Source: Desulfuromonadales bacterium (GTDB lineage: Bacteria > Desulfobacterota > Desulfuromonadia > Desulfuromonadales > BM103). Taken from it: 64,000 nucleotides of DNA. Position 1 is the first letter of the stretch. Every line of letters starts with the position of its first letter. Below, piece after piece: positions 1 to 7,178 of the stretch. The stretch lies in NCBI GenBank assembly GCA_030145195.1, contig JAQYVY010000004.1:1-64000 (forward strand). The letters run 5' to 3'. Under the pieces are notes generated by a model. The model did no database searches and was not told the DNA's origin. It was given only the letters and a program-made list of their open reading frames with translations. Both the position numbers and the translations under genes were made by a program.

Positions 1-2
1 TG

Positions 3-311
3 CCGAAACGGGTCGAAAATATTCTGGCGGATTACCCGGCCGTTGATCAGCTCAAGGAGCATTTTGTCCGACCGATACAGGCGCTTAAAGACCGGTTGGG
101 TAAGGAGACCGTGAAGCGCTACCTGGAATTGCTTGAAGCTGGAGATTGGCAAACACTGGTGAGTGAGTTGATGGTTAATTACTACGACCCGCTTTATCGA
201 CATACCCTTCCCGAGCGGCGGATTGAAGTTGAGACGGAACCTGAGGAAAGGGCAATCGAGCGGATCAGGGCTGCCATTGCTCAAGTTTTGGCAGAAGTTC
301 CTGAGAAATAA
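3..311 (+). CDS. mnmH: tRNA 2-selenouridine synthase MnmH (SelU/YbbB), 3' part only
   Basis: The open frame enters from the left edge, so only the last ~102 residues are present. The segment AGDWQTLVSELMVNYYDPLY resembles the C-terminal part of SelU/YbbB proteins, where a YYDPLY-type motif is followed by a basic stretch. SelU replaces sulfur by selenium in the wobble 2-thiouridine of Lys, Glu and Gln tRNAs and geranylates the same base; its rhodanese domain and P-loop would lie upstream of the window. The gene ends in TAA at 309-311 and is followed 45 bp later by an intrinsic terminator. The family call rests on the C-terminal motif alone, so it is moderate. Confidence 0.6.
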   Translation, partial: PKRVENILADYPAVDQLKEHFVRPIQALKDRLGKETVKRYLELLEAGDWQTLVSELMVNYYDPLYRHTLPERRIEVETEPEERAIERIRAAIAQVLAEVPEK

Positions 312-356
312 CCAGACCTGCAATCTGGTCTTGATGACTGCGGCTGAAAACGTAAT

Positions 357-388
357 AAGGGGGACTTCATGATGAAGTCCCCCTTTTA
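357..388 (+). terminator. Intrinsic terminator after mnmH
   Basis: An 11-bp perfect stem (GGGGGACTTCA at 359-369 with TGAAGTCCCCC at 373-383), a 3-nt loop and a following TTTT. It separates mnmH from the convergent tkt gene and may also stop tkt transcription weakly from the other side. Confidence 0.8.
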
Positions 389-462
389 CGTTGATCCTAA
401 GTTTTACTCTGCCGTCAGCGTCGCGAGTAAGCTTCGCGAACGGACGATGAAAGGGGTTATTT

Positions 463-2445
463 CTACAAGAGCCCTTTGACTTTCGCCACCACATTCTCAA
501 CCGTGAAACCAAACTGCTTCATCAGTTGATCTGCCGGGCCGCTGGCACCGAAACCCGTCATGCCGACAGCTTGACCGGCGATGCCGATGTAGCGCTCCCA
601 GCCGAAGGTGGAGCCAGCTTCGACTGAAACGCGTACGGTGCAGTCGGTTGGCAACACCTGGTCGCGGTAACTCTGATCCTGTTTCTCGAACAGCTCCCAG
701 CAGGGCAGTGAGACGACGCGAACGCCAATGCCGTCTTGTTCTAAAGCCGTTTTCGCCTCTAGCGCGAGCGGGACTTCTGAGCCACTGGCAATCACGATCG
801 CCTTGAGCTCACCCTGCTCTTGGGCCAGAACGTAGCCGCCTTTCTGCAGCTCTTCTGCTGCGCCAAACACGCTGCGATCAAGGGTTGGTAGCCCCTGGCG
901 AGAGAGAATCAAAGCGGTCGGTCCTTGGCGGTTGGCAATCGCGGCTTTCCAGGCTTCTACCGTTTCATTGGCGTCGCAAGGACGGATCACGGTCATGTTC
1001 GGCACGGCGCGCAGGTTGGCTAACTGCTCAATTGGCTGATGCGTCGGACCGTCTTCGCCGAGGCCGATAGAGTCGTGAGTGAAGACGTAGATCGCACCCA
1101 GGCCCATCATCGCCGCCAAGCGCATCGGTGGCCGCATGTAATCGGCAAAAATCATAAAAGTGCCGCCGAAGGGAATCAGACCCGGAGTGTGAGCCAGGCC
1201 GTTGAGCACCGCGCCCATACCGTGTTCACGAACGCCAAAGTGGATGTTGCGACCGACCGTTTCTGGAGTAAACGAATCCTCTTCTTTCAAGGTCGTATTG
1301 TTGGAGGGGCCGAGGTCGGCGGAGCCACCAAGCAAAAACGGTAACTTGCCGGCCAGGCTGTTCAGTGTTTTGCCGCTGGCCTGACGGGTTGCCAGTTTTT
1401 CTCCAACAGGGAAGGCTGGCAAATCATCCCAGCCAGCGGGCAGTTCACCTTTAGCGGCGGTTTGCCAGGCGCCAAGGGCGGGATTGCTTTTGAGCTGGTT
1501 GTCGAAAGCGACCTGCCAGGCGGCTTCCTGTTCGGCACCGCGCGCAATGGCTTCGCCCATATGAGCGCTGACCTCAGCAGGAACGGCAAAGCTCGTCTCG
1601 GGATCACGGCCGAAAAACTGTTTAGTCAGCTTTAACTCATCGGCACCGAGCGGGGCACCATGAGCGTCATGGGTGTCTTGTTTGTTCGGTGCGCCGAAGC
1701 CAATGTGGGAACGGGCAATAATCAATGAAGGCCGGGGGGAGCTTTTGGCTTTGCTGATCGCGCGGTCGATGTCCTGCACGTTCTCTCCCTCAACATGCTG
1801 AACATGCCAGCCGTAACTGAGGAACCGGGTGCCGACTTCCTCGGTGAAGGTCAGGTCGGTATCACCTTCAATCGTGATCTTGTTGTCCAAGTAAAGATAG
1901 GTCAAATTGCCCAGGCGCAGATGCCCGGCCAGAGAGGCTGCTTCGGAGGAGACCCCTTCCATCATGTCGCCGTCGGAGCACAGGCCGTAGATATTGTAGT
2001 CGAAGAGGTCTGCGCTGACCTTTTGCTGTAGAAAGCGTGCGCCCATGGCCATGCCGACGCCGACCGAGATCCCCTGCCCGAGCGGTCCGGTGGTGGTCTC
2101 AATGCCGGGGGCGTGGCCGAATTCGGGATGCCCGGCAGTGGGGCTGCCGATTTGGCGGAAATTTTTCAAGTCCTCAATGGATAGCCCATAACCGGACAGG
2201 TGCAACATGCTGTAGAGCAAAGCTGAAGCATGCCCACACGAGAGGATGAAGCGGTCGCGGCCTGGCCAGTTCGGGTTTTTCGGATTGTGACGCATGTGCC
2301 TGTTGTACAACAGATACGCGATCGGGGCTGACTCCATGGGGGTGCCAGGGTGTCCCGACTGGGCTTGTTCGACCATGTCAGCGGAAAGCAGGCGGATTGT
2401 GTCGATAGACTTCTGGGCCTGTTGCAGATTAAGCTTCTGTACCAT
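463..2445 (-). CDS. tkt: Transketolase
   Basis: A 660-residue thiamine diphosphate enzyme that moves two-carbon ketol units between sugar phosphates in the non-oxidative pentose phosphate pathway. The N-terminal TPP-binding half carries SGHPGTPM and the GDGDMMEGVSSEAASLAGH motif ending in the Asn that binds Mg; the central pyrimidine-binding part has FGVREHGMGAVLNGLA with the catalytic Glu, and a C-terminal domain follows. Length is standard for the family. The start at 2445 (MVQKLNLQQ) is chosen over an in-frame ATG 63 nt upstream because GAGG lies at the right distance before it and family members begin here. It is transcribed alone, bounded upstream by the gshA terminator; rpe at 35.6 kb belongs to the same pathway. 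Confidence 0.96.
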   Translation of the reverse strand: MVQKLNLQQAQKSIDTIRLLSADMVEQAQSGHPGTPMESAPIAYLLYNRHMRHNPKNPNWPGRDRFILSCGHASALLYSMLHLSGYGLSIEDLKNFRQIGSPTAGHPEFGHAPGIETTTGPLGQGISVGVGMAMGARFLQQKVSADLFDYNIYGLCSDGDMMEGVSSEAASLAGHLRLGNLTYLYLDNKITIEGDTDLTFTEEVGTRFLSYGWHVQHVEGENVQDIDRAISKAKSSPRPSLIIARSHIGFGAPNKQDTHDAHGAPLGADELKLTKQFFGRDPETSFAVPAEVSAHMGEAIARGAEQEAAWQVAFDNQLKSNPALGAWQTAAKGELPAGWDDLPAFPVGEKLATRQASGKTLNSLAGKLPFLLGGSADLGPSNNTTLKEEDSFTPETVGRNIHFGVREHGMGAVLNGLAHTPGLIPFGGTFMIFADYMRPPMRLAAMMGLGAIYVFTHDSIGLGEDGPTHQPIEQLANLRAVPNMTVIRPCDANETVEAWKAAIANRQGPTALILSRQGLPTLDRSVFGAAEELQKGGYVLAQEQGELKAIVIASGSEVPLALEAKTALEQDGIGVRVVSLPCWELFEKQDQSYRDQVLPTDCTVRVSVEAGSTFGWERYIGIAGQAVGMTGFGASGPADQLMKQFGFTVENVVAKVKGLL

Positions 2446-2560
2446 TGAAAAACTCCTCAAGAAATCGGTTGGTAATGGGTGCCTACTATACTGACCCGTT
2501 GCAAGCAAGACAAGCGCAAATTCCGTGCTGTAATCGAAAGTTACATGCGGCTATAATAAC

Positions 2561-2597
2561 AATAAGGCCGACCCGGATTATCCGGATCGGCCTTATT
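2561..2597 (-). terminator. Long hairpin terminator between gshA and tkt
   Basis: AATAAGGCCGA at 2561-2571 pairs with TCGGCCTTATT at 2587-2597, and the inner CCGGAT/ATCCGG extends the stem to about 18 bp with one mismatch. It sits downstream of gshA, both genes being on the minus strand, so the tkt promoter must lie between 2446 and 2560. Confidence 0.7.
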
Positions 2598-2728
2598 GTG
2601 CGCGGAGGTGAAGAAGGTATGGAAATTATTCATTTCGCTGGCTCACTGCCACGATGAACCATTGATTTTTTTACTCTACCTTGGCCAGCACACATTAAGC
2701 AACGTTTATGTTCGCAGAGGCATGAGGG

Positions 2729-4150
2729 TCAATGCACAGGTGTGGACTGTGCATTTGCACAGTTGCAGTTCTCTTGATCGGCACTCAGGGCAGAAAACCC
2801 GCAGTGATCAATTAAGGTCTGAAGTTTGCTCTGACGATCCCCCTGCCAGCGTTGCAACAGTTTTTCCGCCAAAGTCGTCCCCTCCTCTATCAGTGGTTTG
2901 AGTCCTTCCAGGAAACAGCTTTCGCTGCGCTCCAGATTGCGGCTCAGCTGTTGCCGGTCAAGACCGGCTTTTGCCAGAGCTAGGCATTTGCGGGCGAGTT
3001 CCTGCAAGGTGCCACCTTTCCAGGGAGTGTTCAAACCTTTGCGCCAGGCGAGGTCACAGGTCTGGCGCAGTTCATCGAGCGACTCCGGACGGCAGAGCTC
3101 CCAAGCCGCGTGTGAGGCTTCTTCATCGTACATCAGACCTTTAAGCAGAGCCGCAACGGTCAGTACCAAATCGGGCGGCAGACTATCGGCGCAGCGAACT
3201 TCGATTTGTGGTCGCAAGCGGACTTCGGGGAAGAGGGTCGACAGATGTAGATCCCAATCGGCCAGCGTCGGGGTATGTTCTTTCCAGCCGTTCGCCATAA
3301 ACTCACGAAAGCGAAAGGGTTGAGCGGTCAAATCGATATATTCATCCTCGCGACTGATGAAATACATCGGGACCTCTAGAGCATAATCGACGTAATCGCT
3401 AAATCCTGCATCAGCATTGTCGAAGAAGGGCAGCAGTCCGGTCCGGTCTGGATCAGTCCGTGACCAGATCTCGCCGCGGGTGCTGAGGAACCCGGTCGGA
3501 CGGTCTTCCAGAATCGGTGAGTTGGCAAACAAGGCATAGAGGAGAGGTGCCAGCGCTTGGGCCAGGCGTAGCTTCTGCATGCAATCTGCTTCATCCTGGA
3601 AGTCAAGGTTGACCTGCAACCCTGCACTTTGCTTCATCATGCGTTGACCCATATCGCCGCTGCGCTGCATGTAAGGCCCCATGATATCGTACCGGGACTT
3701 GGGCATCCACGAGATCTGGTTCAGCAGCGTGAATGGCTGGGTGCCCAAACCGAGCAGGACCAAACCGAGCTTATCACCGGCGCGAACGCAGTTGCTGACA
3801 TGTCTGGAGAAGTCGGCGCAATTGCAAAACAGATCAGCGCAGAGTTGACCGGAAAGTTCAAGCTGACCGCCAGGTTCCAGAGTGATGGATGAGTGGGAGC
3901 CCTGTAGCCCGACCAAATGCCCCTTTTCACGAATTTGCTGCCACTCACCAGCTTCGGCCAAAGCTCTCAGTAATGTTGCTATTCTTGAAAAATCAGCAGC
4001 TTCGCCGGTTTTAGCATCAAGAACGAGTTTTTCCATTTCCGCGCCAATGCCCCATTCGGCTTCCGGGCGTGCCCCGGCGGCAAGGTACGCAATCAGCTGC
4101 TCCTTTGAAGCGAGGGCTGTGTCGAGGTTCGTTTTCGGCGGTGTCAGCAT
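2729..4150 (-). CDS. gshA: Glutamate-cysteine ligase, plant/alphaproteobacterial type
   Basis: A 473-residue ATP-dependent ligase joining glutamate and cysteine to gamma-glutamylcysteine, the first step of glutathione synthesis. Characteristic stretches of the GCS2/plant-type class are visible: WGIGAEMEKLVLD near residues 33-45 (N-terminal substrate site), LEPGGQLELSG near 93-103, QVNLDFQDEADCM near 180, and ALFANSPILEDRPTGFLSTR near 207-226. Length fits this class, which is unrelated in sequence to the E. coli-type enzyme. No gshB follows in the window. The assigned start has no strong Shine-Dalgarno, but the N-terminus matches where the family begins. The C-terminus ends in a Cys/Asn-rich tail (ENCNCANAQ). 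Confidence 0.9.
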   Translation of the reverse strand: MLTPPKTNLDTALASKEQLIAYLAAGARPEAEWGIGAEMEKLVLDAKTGEAADFSRIATLLRALAEAGEWQQIREKGHLVGLQGSHSSITLEPGGQLELSGQLCADLFCNCADFSRHVSNCVRAGDKLGLVLLGLGTQPFTLLNQISWMPKSRYDIMGPYMQRSGDMGQRMMKQSAGLQVNLDFQDEADCMQKLRLAQALAPLLYALFANSPILEDRPTGFLSTRGEIWSRTDPDRTGLLPFFDNADAGFSDYVDYALEVPMYFISREDEYIDLTAQPFRFREFMANGWKEHTPTLADWDLHLSTLFPEVRLRPQIEVRCADSLPPDLVLTVAALLKGLMYDEEASHAAWELCRPESLDELRQTCDLAWRKGLNTPWKGGTLQELARKCLALAKAGLDRQQLSRNLERSESCFLEGLKPLIEEGTTLAEKLLQRWQGDRQSKLQTLIDHCGFSALSADQENCNCANAQSTPVH

Positions 4151-4213
4151 AGAGGTGTTGTCAACCTGTGTTGAGTGTCAGGATTAGATCGCTACTGTGG
4201 GTGAAGTATAGCA

Positions 4214-4243
4214 AACCGGCCGGCAAAAGCTTGCCGGCCGGGG
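4214..4243 (-). terminator. Terminator after the aminotransferase gene
   Basis: CCGGCCGGCAA at 4216-4226 pairs with TTGCCGGCCGG at 4231-4241 around a 4-nt loop. Read on the minus strand, the stem is followed by TTTGCT, a short U-run. It lies 26 bp after the aminotransferase stop. Confidence 0.6.
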
Positions 4244-4268
4244 TTATCAAGTTATCAACAGCAAGGCC

Positions 4269-5573
4269 TCACGAGTTAAGATATGTAGTGATGTTCGCGG
4301 CAATGTTCTTAAAGATTCGGGTAAAGGTGGCTTCGTCGCGTTCTAGCAGGGTAATGCGGAAACCAAGTTCGGGAGTAAAGAAGGACGAAAGCGGCACTAC
4401 GCAAATTCCGGTTGAGGCCAGCAGGTAGTAGACGAAGCGTTTATCAGCGGAACAGCCGGGCTGACTGACCAGGTTTTCGACCAATTCGAGCACTTCGGGA
4501 ATCTCAATCGGCAGAGTTTGCCGGTCATTGAGTTTTCCTTCCTTAAAGGCAACGCTCATGTAAAAGGCGCCGTTCGTCCGGTTGACCTTGATGCCGTGGA
4601 CTTTTTTGAGAATATCGTAGGCAATATTGGAGAACTTTTCGTAGCGGGTAACGCGTTTTTGCAGCCAGGCCGGATAGTCTGGATGGCTGAGGATCGGTGG
4701 AATCGCTTTCTGGGGGAGCGTTGTCGAACAGACCTCGACCATCTTCGTGTCGACAATGCTCTGGATGTAGCGTTTAAACATCGGATCCTTGTCGGCGTTA
4801 TAAACTTCGATCCATCCGCAGCGTGAACCGGGCCAGGGCAATTCCTTGCTGATTCCTTTCATGGAAATGGCTGGGACTTCGCCGATCAGATCGGAAATCG
4901 GCTTGGTTGATTCGCCGTTGTAGACCAGGTTGAGATAGATTTCATCACAGATAATGAAGAGATCGTACTCTTTGGCAATGGCGACAATCTCTTTCAAAAA
5001 ACGCTCAGGCCAGACCGCCCCGGTCGGATTGTCCGGGTTGATGATCAGGATGCCGGAAATGGTCGGATTGTATTTAATCGACAGGCGCAAGTCATCCAGG
5101 TCCGGGTACCAGTTGTTGTCTGGATCCAGACGATAACAGAGCGGTTTTTGCCCGGCGTGAGCGGCTTCTCCCGAGGAGTGCGTCGAATAGGTCGGCGAGG
5201 GGCCGATAACTCGAGCTTCCCGGCGCAGCAGGCCGTAGACCTTCTGGATGGCATCGCCCAGCCCATTGAAGAAAATAACGTCCTCGGCGGTGATCTGAGC
5301 CTTGCCGCGGCGGTTGGTTCTTTCGGCCAGGAACTCGCGCGTTTCCAAGATCCCTTTGGTGGCACAGTAGCCGTAGCTACAATCTTGCATTGCCAGATTG
5401 GCGACGATCTGCTTCATCCACTGGGGGATGTTCTCGCCTTTGGCAATGGGATCACCAATATTCTCCATATTGATGTCGATGCCGAGAGATTTGAGCTTTT
5501 CGGCAATTTCAACGATGGCACGGATTTCATAAGTCAGTTCGCCAGCACCTATGTGAACAATATTGTTGCGCAT
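4269..5573 (-). CDS. PLP-dependent aminotransferase, probable alanine aminotransferase (AlaA/AlaC-like)
   Basis: A 434-residue class I/II (fold type I) aminotransferase. Seen in the sequence: NPDNPTGAVWP (substrate and PLP phosphate region), IICDEIYLNLVY (Asp/Tyr contacting the PLP ring) and SMKGISKELPWPGSRCGW, where the Lys in ISKE is the Schiff-base residue and the PWPGSRCGW tail is typical of the aspartate/alanine branch. From family knowledge it would exchange amino groups between alanine or another amino acid and a 2-oxoacid. The alanine-rich leader peptide just upstream (5689-5796) supports alanine as the product. AAGGA precedes the ATG. Which amino acid it makes is inference. Confidence 0.8.
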   Translation of the reverse strand: MRNNIVHIGAGELTYEIRAIVEIAEKLKSLGIDINMENIGDPIAKGENIPQWMKQIVANLAMQDCSYGYCATKGILETREFLAERTNRRGKAQITAEDVIFFNGLGDAIQKVYGLLRREARVIGPSPTYSTHSSGEAAHAGQKPLCYRLDPDNNWYPDLDDLRLSIKYNPTISGILIINPDNPTGAVWPERFLKEIVAIAKEYDLFIICDEIYLNLVYNGESTKPISDLIGEVPAISMKGISKELPWPGSRCGWIEVYNADKDPMFKRYIQSIVDTKMVEVCSTTLPQKAIPPILSHPDYPAWLQKRVTRYEKFSNIAYDILKKVHGIKVNRTNGAFYMSVAFKEGKLNDRQTLPIEIPEVLELVENLVSQPGCSADKRFVYYLLASTGICVVPLSSFFTPELGFRITLLERDEATFTRIFKNIAANITTYLNS

Positions 5574-5638
5574 AATCAGGTTCCTTCCAGTCGTTACATG
5601 ATTCCTGAATCCGGCATTGAATCACAAATTCAGATAGT

Positions 5639-5669
5639 AAAAAGGCCATGAGCTATTGCCCATGGCCTT
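5639..5669 (-). terminator. Attenuator terminator upstream of the aminotransferase
   Basis: AAGGCCATG (5642-5650) pairs with CATGGCCTT (5661-5669); on the minus strand the stem is followed by TTTTT (5643-5639). It lies 63 nt before the aminotransferase ATG and 20 nt after the leader-peptide stop, so transcription from the only visible promoter must pass it. Two leader segments can compete with it: + strand caaggc at 5697-5702 is complementary to gccttg at 5665-5670, and ggcaatag at 5700-5707 to ctattgcc at 5653-5660. Confidence 0.75.
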
Positions 5670-5688
5670 GATTCGTTAAGAGCTAAAA

Positions 5689-5796
5689 TCAGCCTGCAAG
5701 GCAATAGGCAAAGATTCGGCGAGCAGTCGCCGCCGCGGCCGCGCTTTTCGCTCGGGCTGCTGATGAGGTGAAAGTTGTTGTTGCTGCCTTCAACAT
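5689..5796 (-). CDS. Alanine-rich leader peptide (35 aa), candidate transcription attenuator
   Basis: ATG at 5796 to TGA at 5689 encodes 35 residues: MLKAATTTFTSSAARAK, then SAAAAATARRIFAYCLAG. Thirteen are alanine, including five in a row at residues 19-23, and five are threonine. A strong Shine-Dalgarno (AAGGAAG) stands 5 nt before the ATG, and a sigma-70-like promoter lies about 40 nt upstream. The stop is 20 nt before the attenuator hairpin, and codons 30-34 overlap the segments able to act as antiterminator. This is the layout of classical amino-acid attenuators: scarce charged tRNA-Ala would stall the ribosome at residues 19-23, free the antiterminator and let transcription reach the aminotransferase. 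The peptide has no recognisable domain and is probably not functional as a protein. Confidence 0.75.
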   Translation of the reverse strand: MLKAATTTFTSSAARAKSAAAAATARRIFAYCLAG

Positions 5797-5834
5797 GTTT
5801 GCTTCCTTGCACATTTAAATTAAGGTTCTCGTCT

Positions 5835-5862
5835 GTTATCACAGCTTATCGTGAGGTGTCAA
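5835..5862 (-). promoter_or_regulatory. Promoter of the leader peptide/aminotransferase unit
   Basis: On the minus strand a perfect -35 TTGACA (+ strand 5857-5862) is followed after 16 bp by GATAAC (+ strand 5835-5840; 4 of 6 to consensus). Transcription would begin near 5828, giving a ~32-nt leader before the leader-peptide ATG. Confidence 0.6.
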
Positions 5863-5901
5863 CGATTTGTTGCGTCAATCGCCTGCGGGTGCGGTTCGAA
5901 A

Positions 5902-6336
5902 TCACTCATCGCCTGATAGAAACGGCAGGGGCTTGCCGGTTCGGTAAGCGACCGCTTGACAGATCGCAAGGAGATTGCCGTCTTCCCCTGTGGCGCGTAA
6001 TTCGTAGGTCGCGGTCTTGCGGGTGGCGCTGATCTCTTTGGCCTCAGCTCTGACGGTGGTTCCTTGTTGTGGGGCCGCCAGATAGGTGATGTTGACATTG
6101 AGTGCCACGGAGATGGAACCAATCGTCTGCGCGGCAATCTGAAAGGCCTCATCAAGCAGAGAGAAGATGGCACCACCATGGGCCATGCCGAACAGGTTGT
6201 TCATCGCTTCCGGTCGGTAGACCATCTCCACCGCAGCAAAGCCCTCGGCAATTTCGACAACTTCCAAGCCCAGTGTTTTTGCCATCGGTTCCTGTTGGGT
6301 TGCCGATAAGAGTGCCGTTGCCAGTTTTTGATCCAT
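5902..6336 (-). CDS. PaaI-family hotdog thioesterase
   Basis: A 144-residue single-domain hotdog-fold protein. The segment NLFGMAHGGAIFSLLDEAFQ (residues ~47-66) is the typical PaaI/4HBT helix region with the HGG turn and the catalytic acidic residue (LLDEA). Members hydrolyse acyl-CoA thioesters in the cytoplasm, as homotetramers; the acyl group cannot be read from sequence. GAGGAA lies a few bases before the ATG. It is transcribed alone, divergent from nothing and upstream of the aminotransferase promoter, with no linked phenylacetate genes, so a general acyl-CoA proofreading role is as likely as aromatic catabolism. Confidence 0.85.
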   Translation of the reverse strand: MDQKLATALLSATQQEPMAKTLGLEVVEIAEGFAAVEMVYRPEAMNNLFGMAHGGAIFSLLDEAFQIAAQTIGSISVALNVNITYLAAPQQGTTVRAEAKEISATRKTATYELRATGEDGNLLAICQAVAYRTGKPLPFLSGDE

Positions 6337-6573
6337 GGGGGTTCCTCATGAATAGATTGATTGTTGCCGAATTTGAAAATTTCAAAAGAAAAGAACGGCA
6401 ATAAGAGCAATATTACAGCGCTGAGTGCCTTTGCGCTACTGTGTACTTGGTGTGGATGCGATGCGACGGACGGCTTGATGCCCCATGGTGCCTTAAGAAA
6501 TTCCGGGGCTAGGGATGAGTTTTTATAAGGCTATAGTTCAGAGGGCCTGAGTTGAGACTGTAAGGCACGTTTG

Positions 6574-6963
6574 TTACTTGCCTTTGCCTTCAGAAAAATA
6601 ATATTTCAATATATCTTTGGTGATATTGGAAAGTCTTATTGCCGGCAAGCTCTCTCTGCTGAACCAATGTGCATTACAATCCTTCACGTCCGACATCTTT
6701 TCACTGCTGATATCGCCGACATAGATAGAAACCTCGACGTCACCTGCTCTGACTGGTGATGGCCCTGTGATGGTATTTTCAAGTTTGTGGAAAACACAAT
6801 CAATGCGATCATTCATCTCTTTGGCAACGACTTCTTCGAGACATTCCATCTCGTCTTCGCCTGGACCAATCTCTCCTCCGGGCAATATCCAAAAGTCACC
6901 TCTTTTGGTCAAGAGGATCATGCCTTTTCTTTCGACGATGATATCTATCACCTTTATGGTCAT
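6574..6963 (-). CDS. Nudix-like protein with degenerate Nudix box
   Basis: A 129-residue protein with a Nudix-fold layout: early strands (VIDIIVERKGMILLTKRGDF), WILPGGEIGPGE entering the Nudix helix, and a C-terminal helix. Against the consensus Gx5Ex7REUxEExGU, the helix reads EVVAKE: the Arg is Glu, the first metal-binding Glu is Val, the second is Lys and only the last Glu remains. Family knowledge says the REUxEE glutamates bind Mg, so hydrolase activity is doubtful; a ligand sensor or binding role is possible. The start at 6963 (MTIKVID) has GGGGA upstream; an in-frame ATG at 6987 has no Shine-Dalgarno. A good promoter stands at 7012-7039. It is transcribed alone. Confidence 0.75.
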   Translation of the reverse strand: MTIKVIDIIVERKGMILLTKRGDFWILPGGEIGPGEDEMECLEEVVAKEMNDRIDCVFHKLENTITGPSPVRAGDVEVSIYVGDISSEKMSDVKDCNAHWFSRESLPAIRLSNITKDILKYYFSEGKGK

Positions 6964-6982
6964 TGGTCTTTCCCCTGAGTCT

Positions 6983-7029
6983 TGCATAACTGCATAAATA
7001 AGCTGGCGCTAATTATACTCAGTTATGCA
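6983..7029. repeat. Inverted repeat around the Nudix promoter (possible operator)
   Basis: TGCATAACTG at 6983-6992 and CAGTTATGCA at 7020-7029 are perfect 10-bp inverted copies 27 bp apart. One arm lies in the promoter spacer, the other just downstream of the expected start point, which is where a looping or dimeric repressor would bind. Confidence 0.5.
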
Positions 7030-7039
7030 TTAAGGTCAA
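7012..7039 (-). promoter_or_regulatory. Promoter of the Nudix-like gene
   Basis: Minus strand TTGACC (+ 7034-7039), a 16-bp spacer and a perfect TATAAT (+ 7012-7017). Expected start near 7005, about 40 nt before the ATG at 6963. Confidence 0.7.
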
Positions 7040-7127
7040 CGTAGAAAACTACTTAATTAATCCTTCCGCATTATCTGACTTAGCGAAAGCTCGCCAAAAC
7101 GCAAAAACATTTCAGCCCCAGTCATTC

Positions 7128-7159
7128 AAAAAAGCCCCCGCAACCGGGAGGGTGGCTTT
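7128..7159 (-). terminator. Terminator after the DinG-like gene
   Basis: AAAGCC (7131-7136) pairs with GGCTTT (7154-7159) around a C/G-rich interior; the minus-strand transcript continues into a run of six U. It lies 20 bp after the helicase stop. Confidence 0.65.
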
Positions 7160-7178
7160 GGCCTTAGTGCCTGCAGCA

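Noticed and set aside
463-2445. Several antisense open frames over tkt, and likewise over uvrA, mfd and the adhesin gene
   Set aside because: They have no ribosome-binding sites, follow the high-GC third-position pattern of the real gene, and show no recognisable domains.
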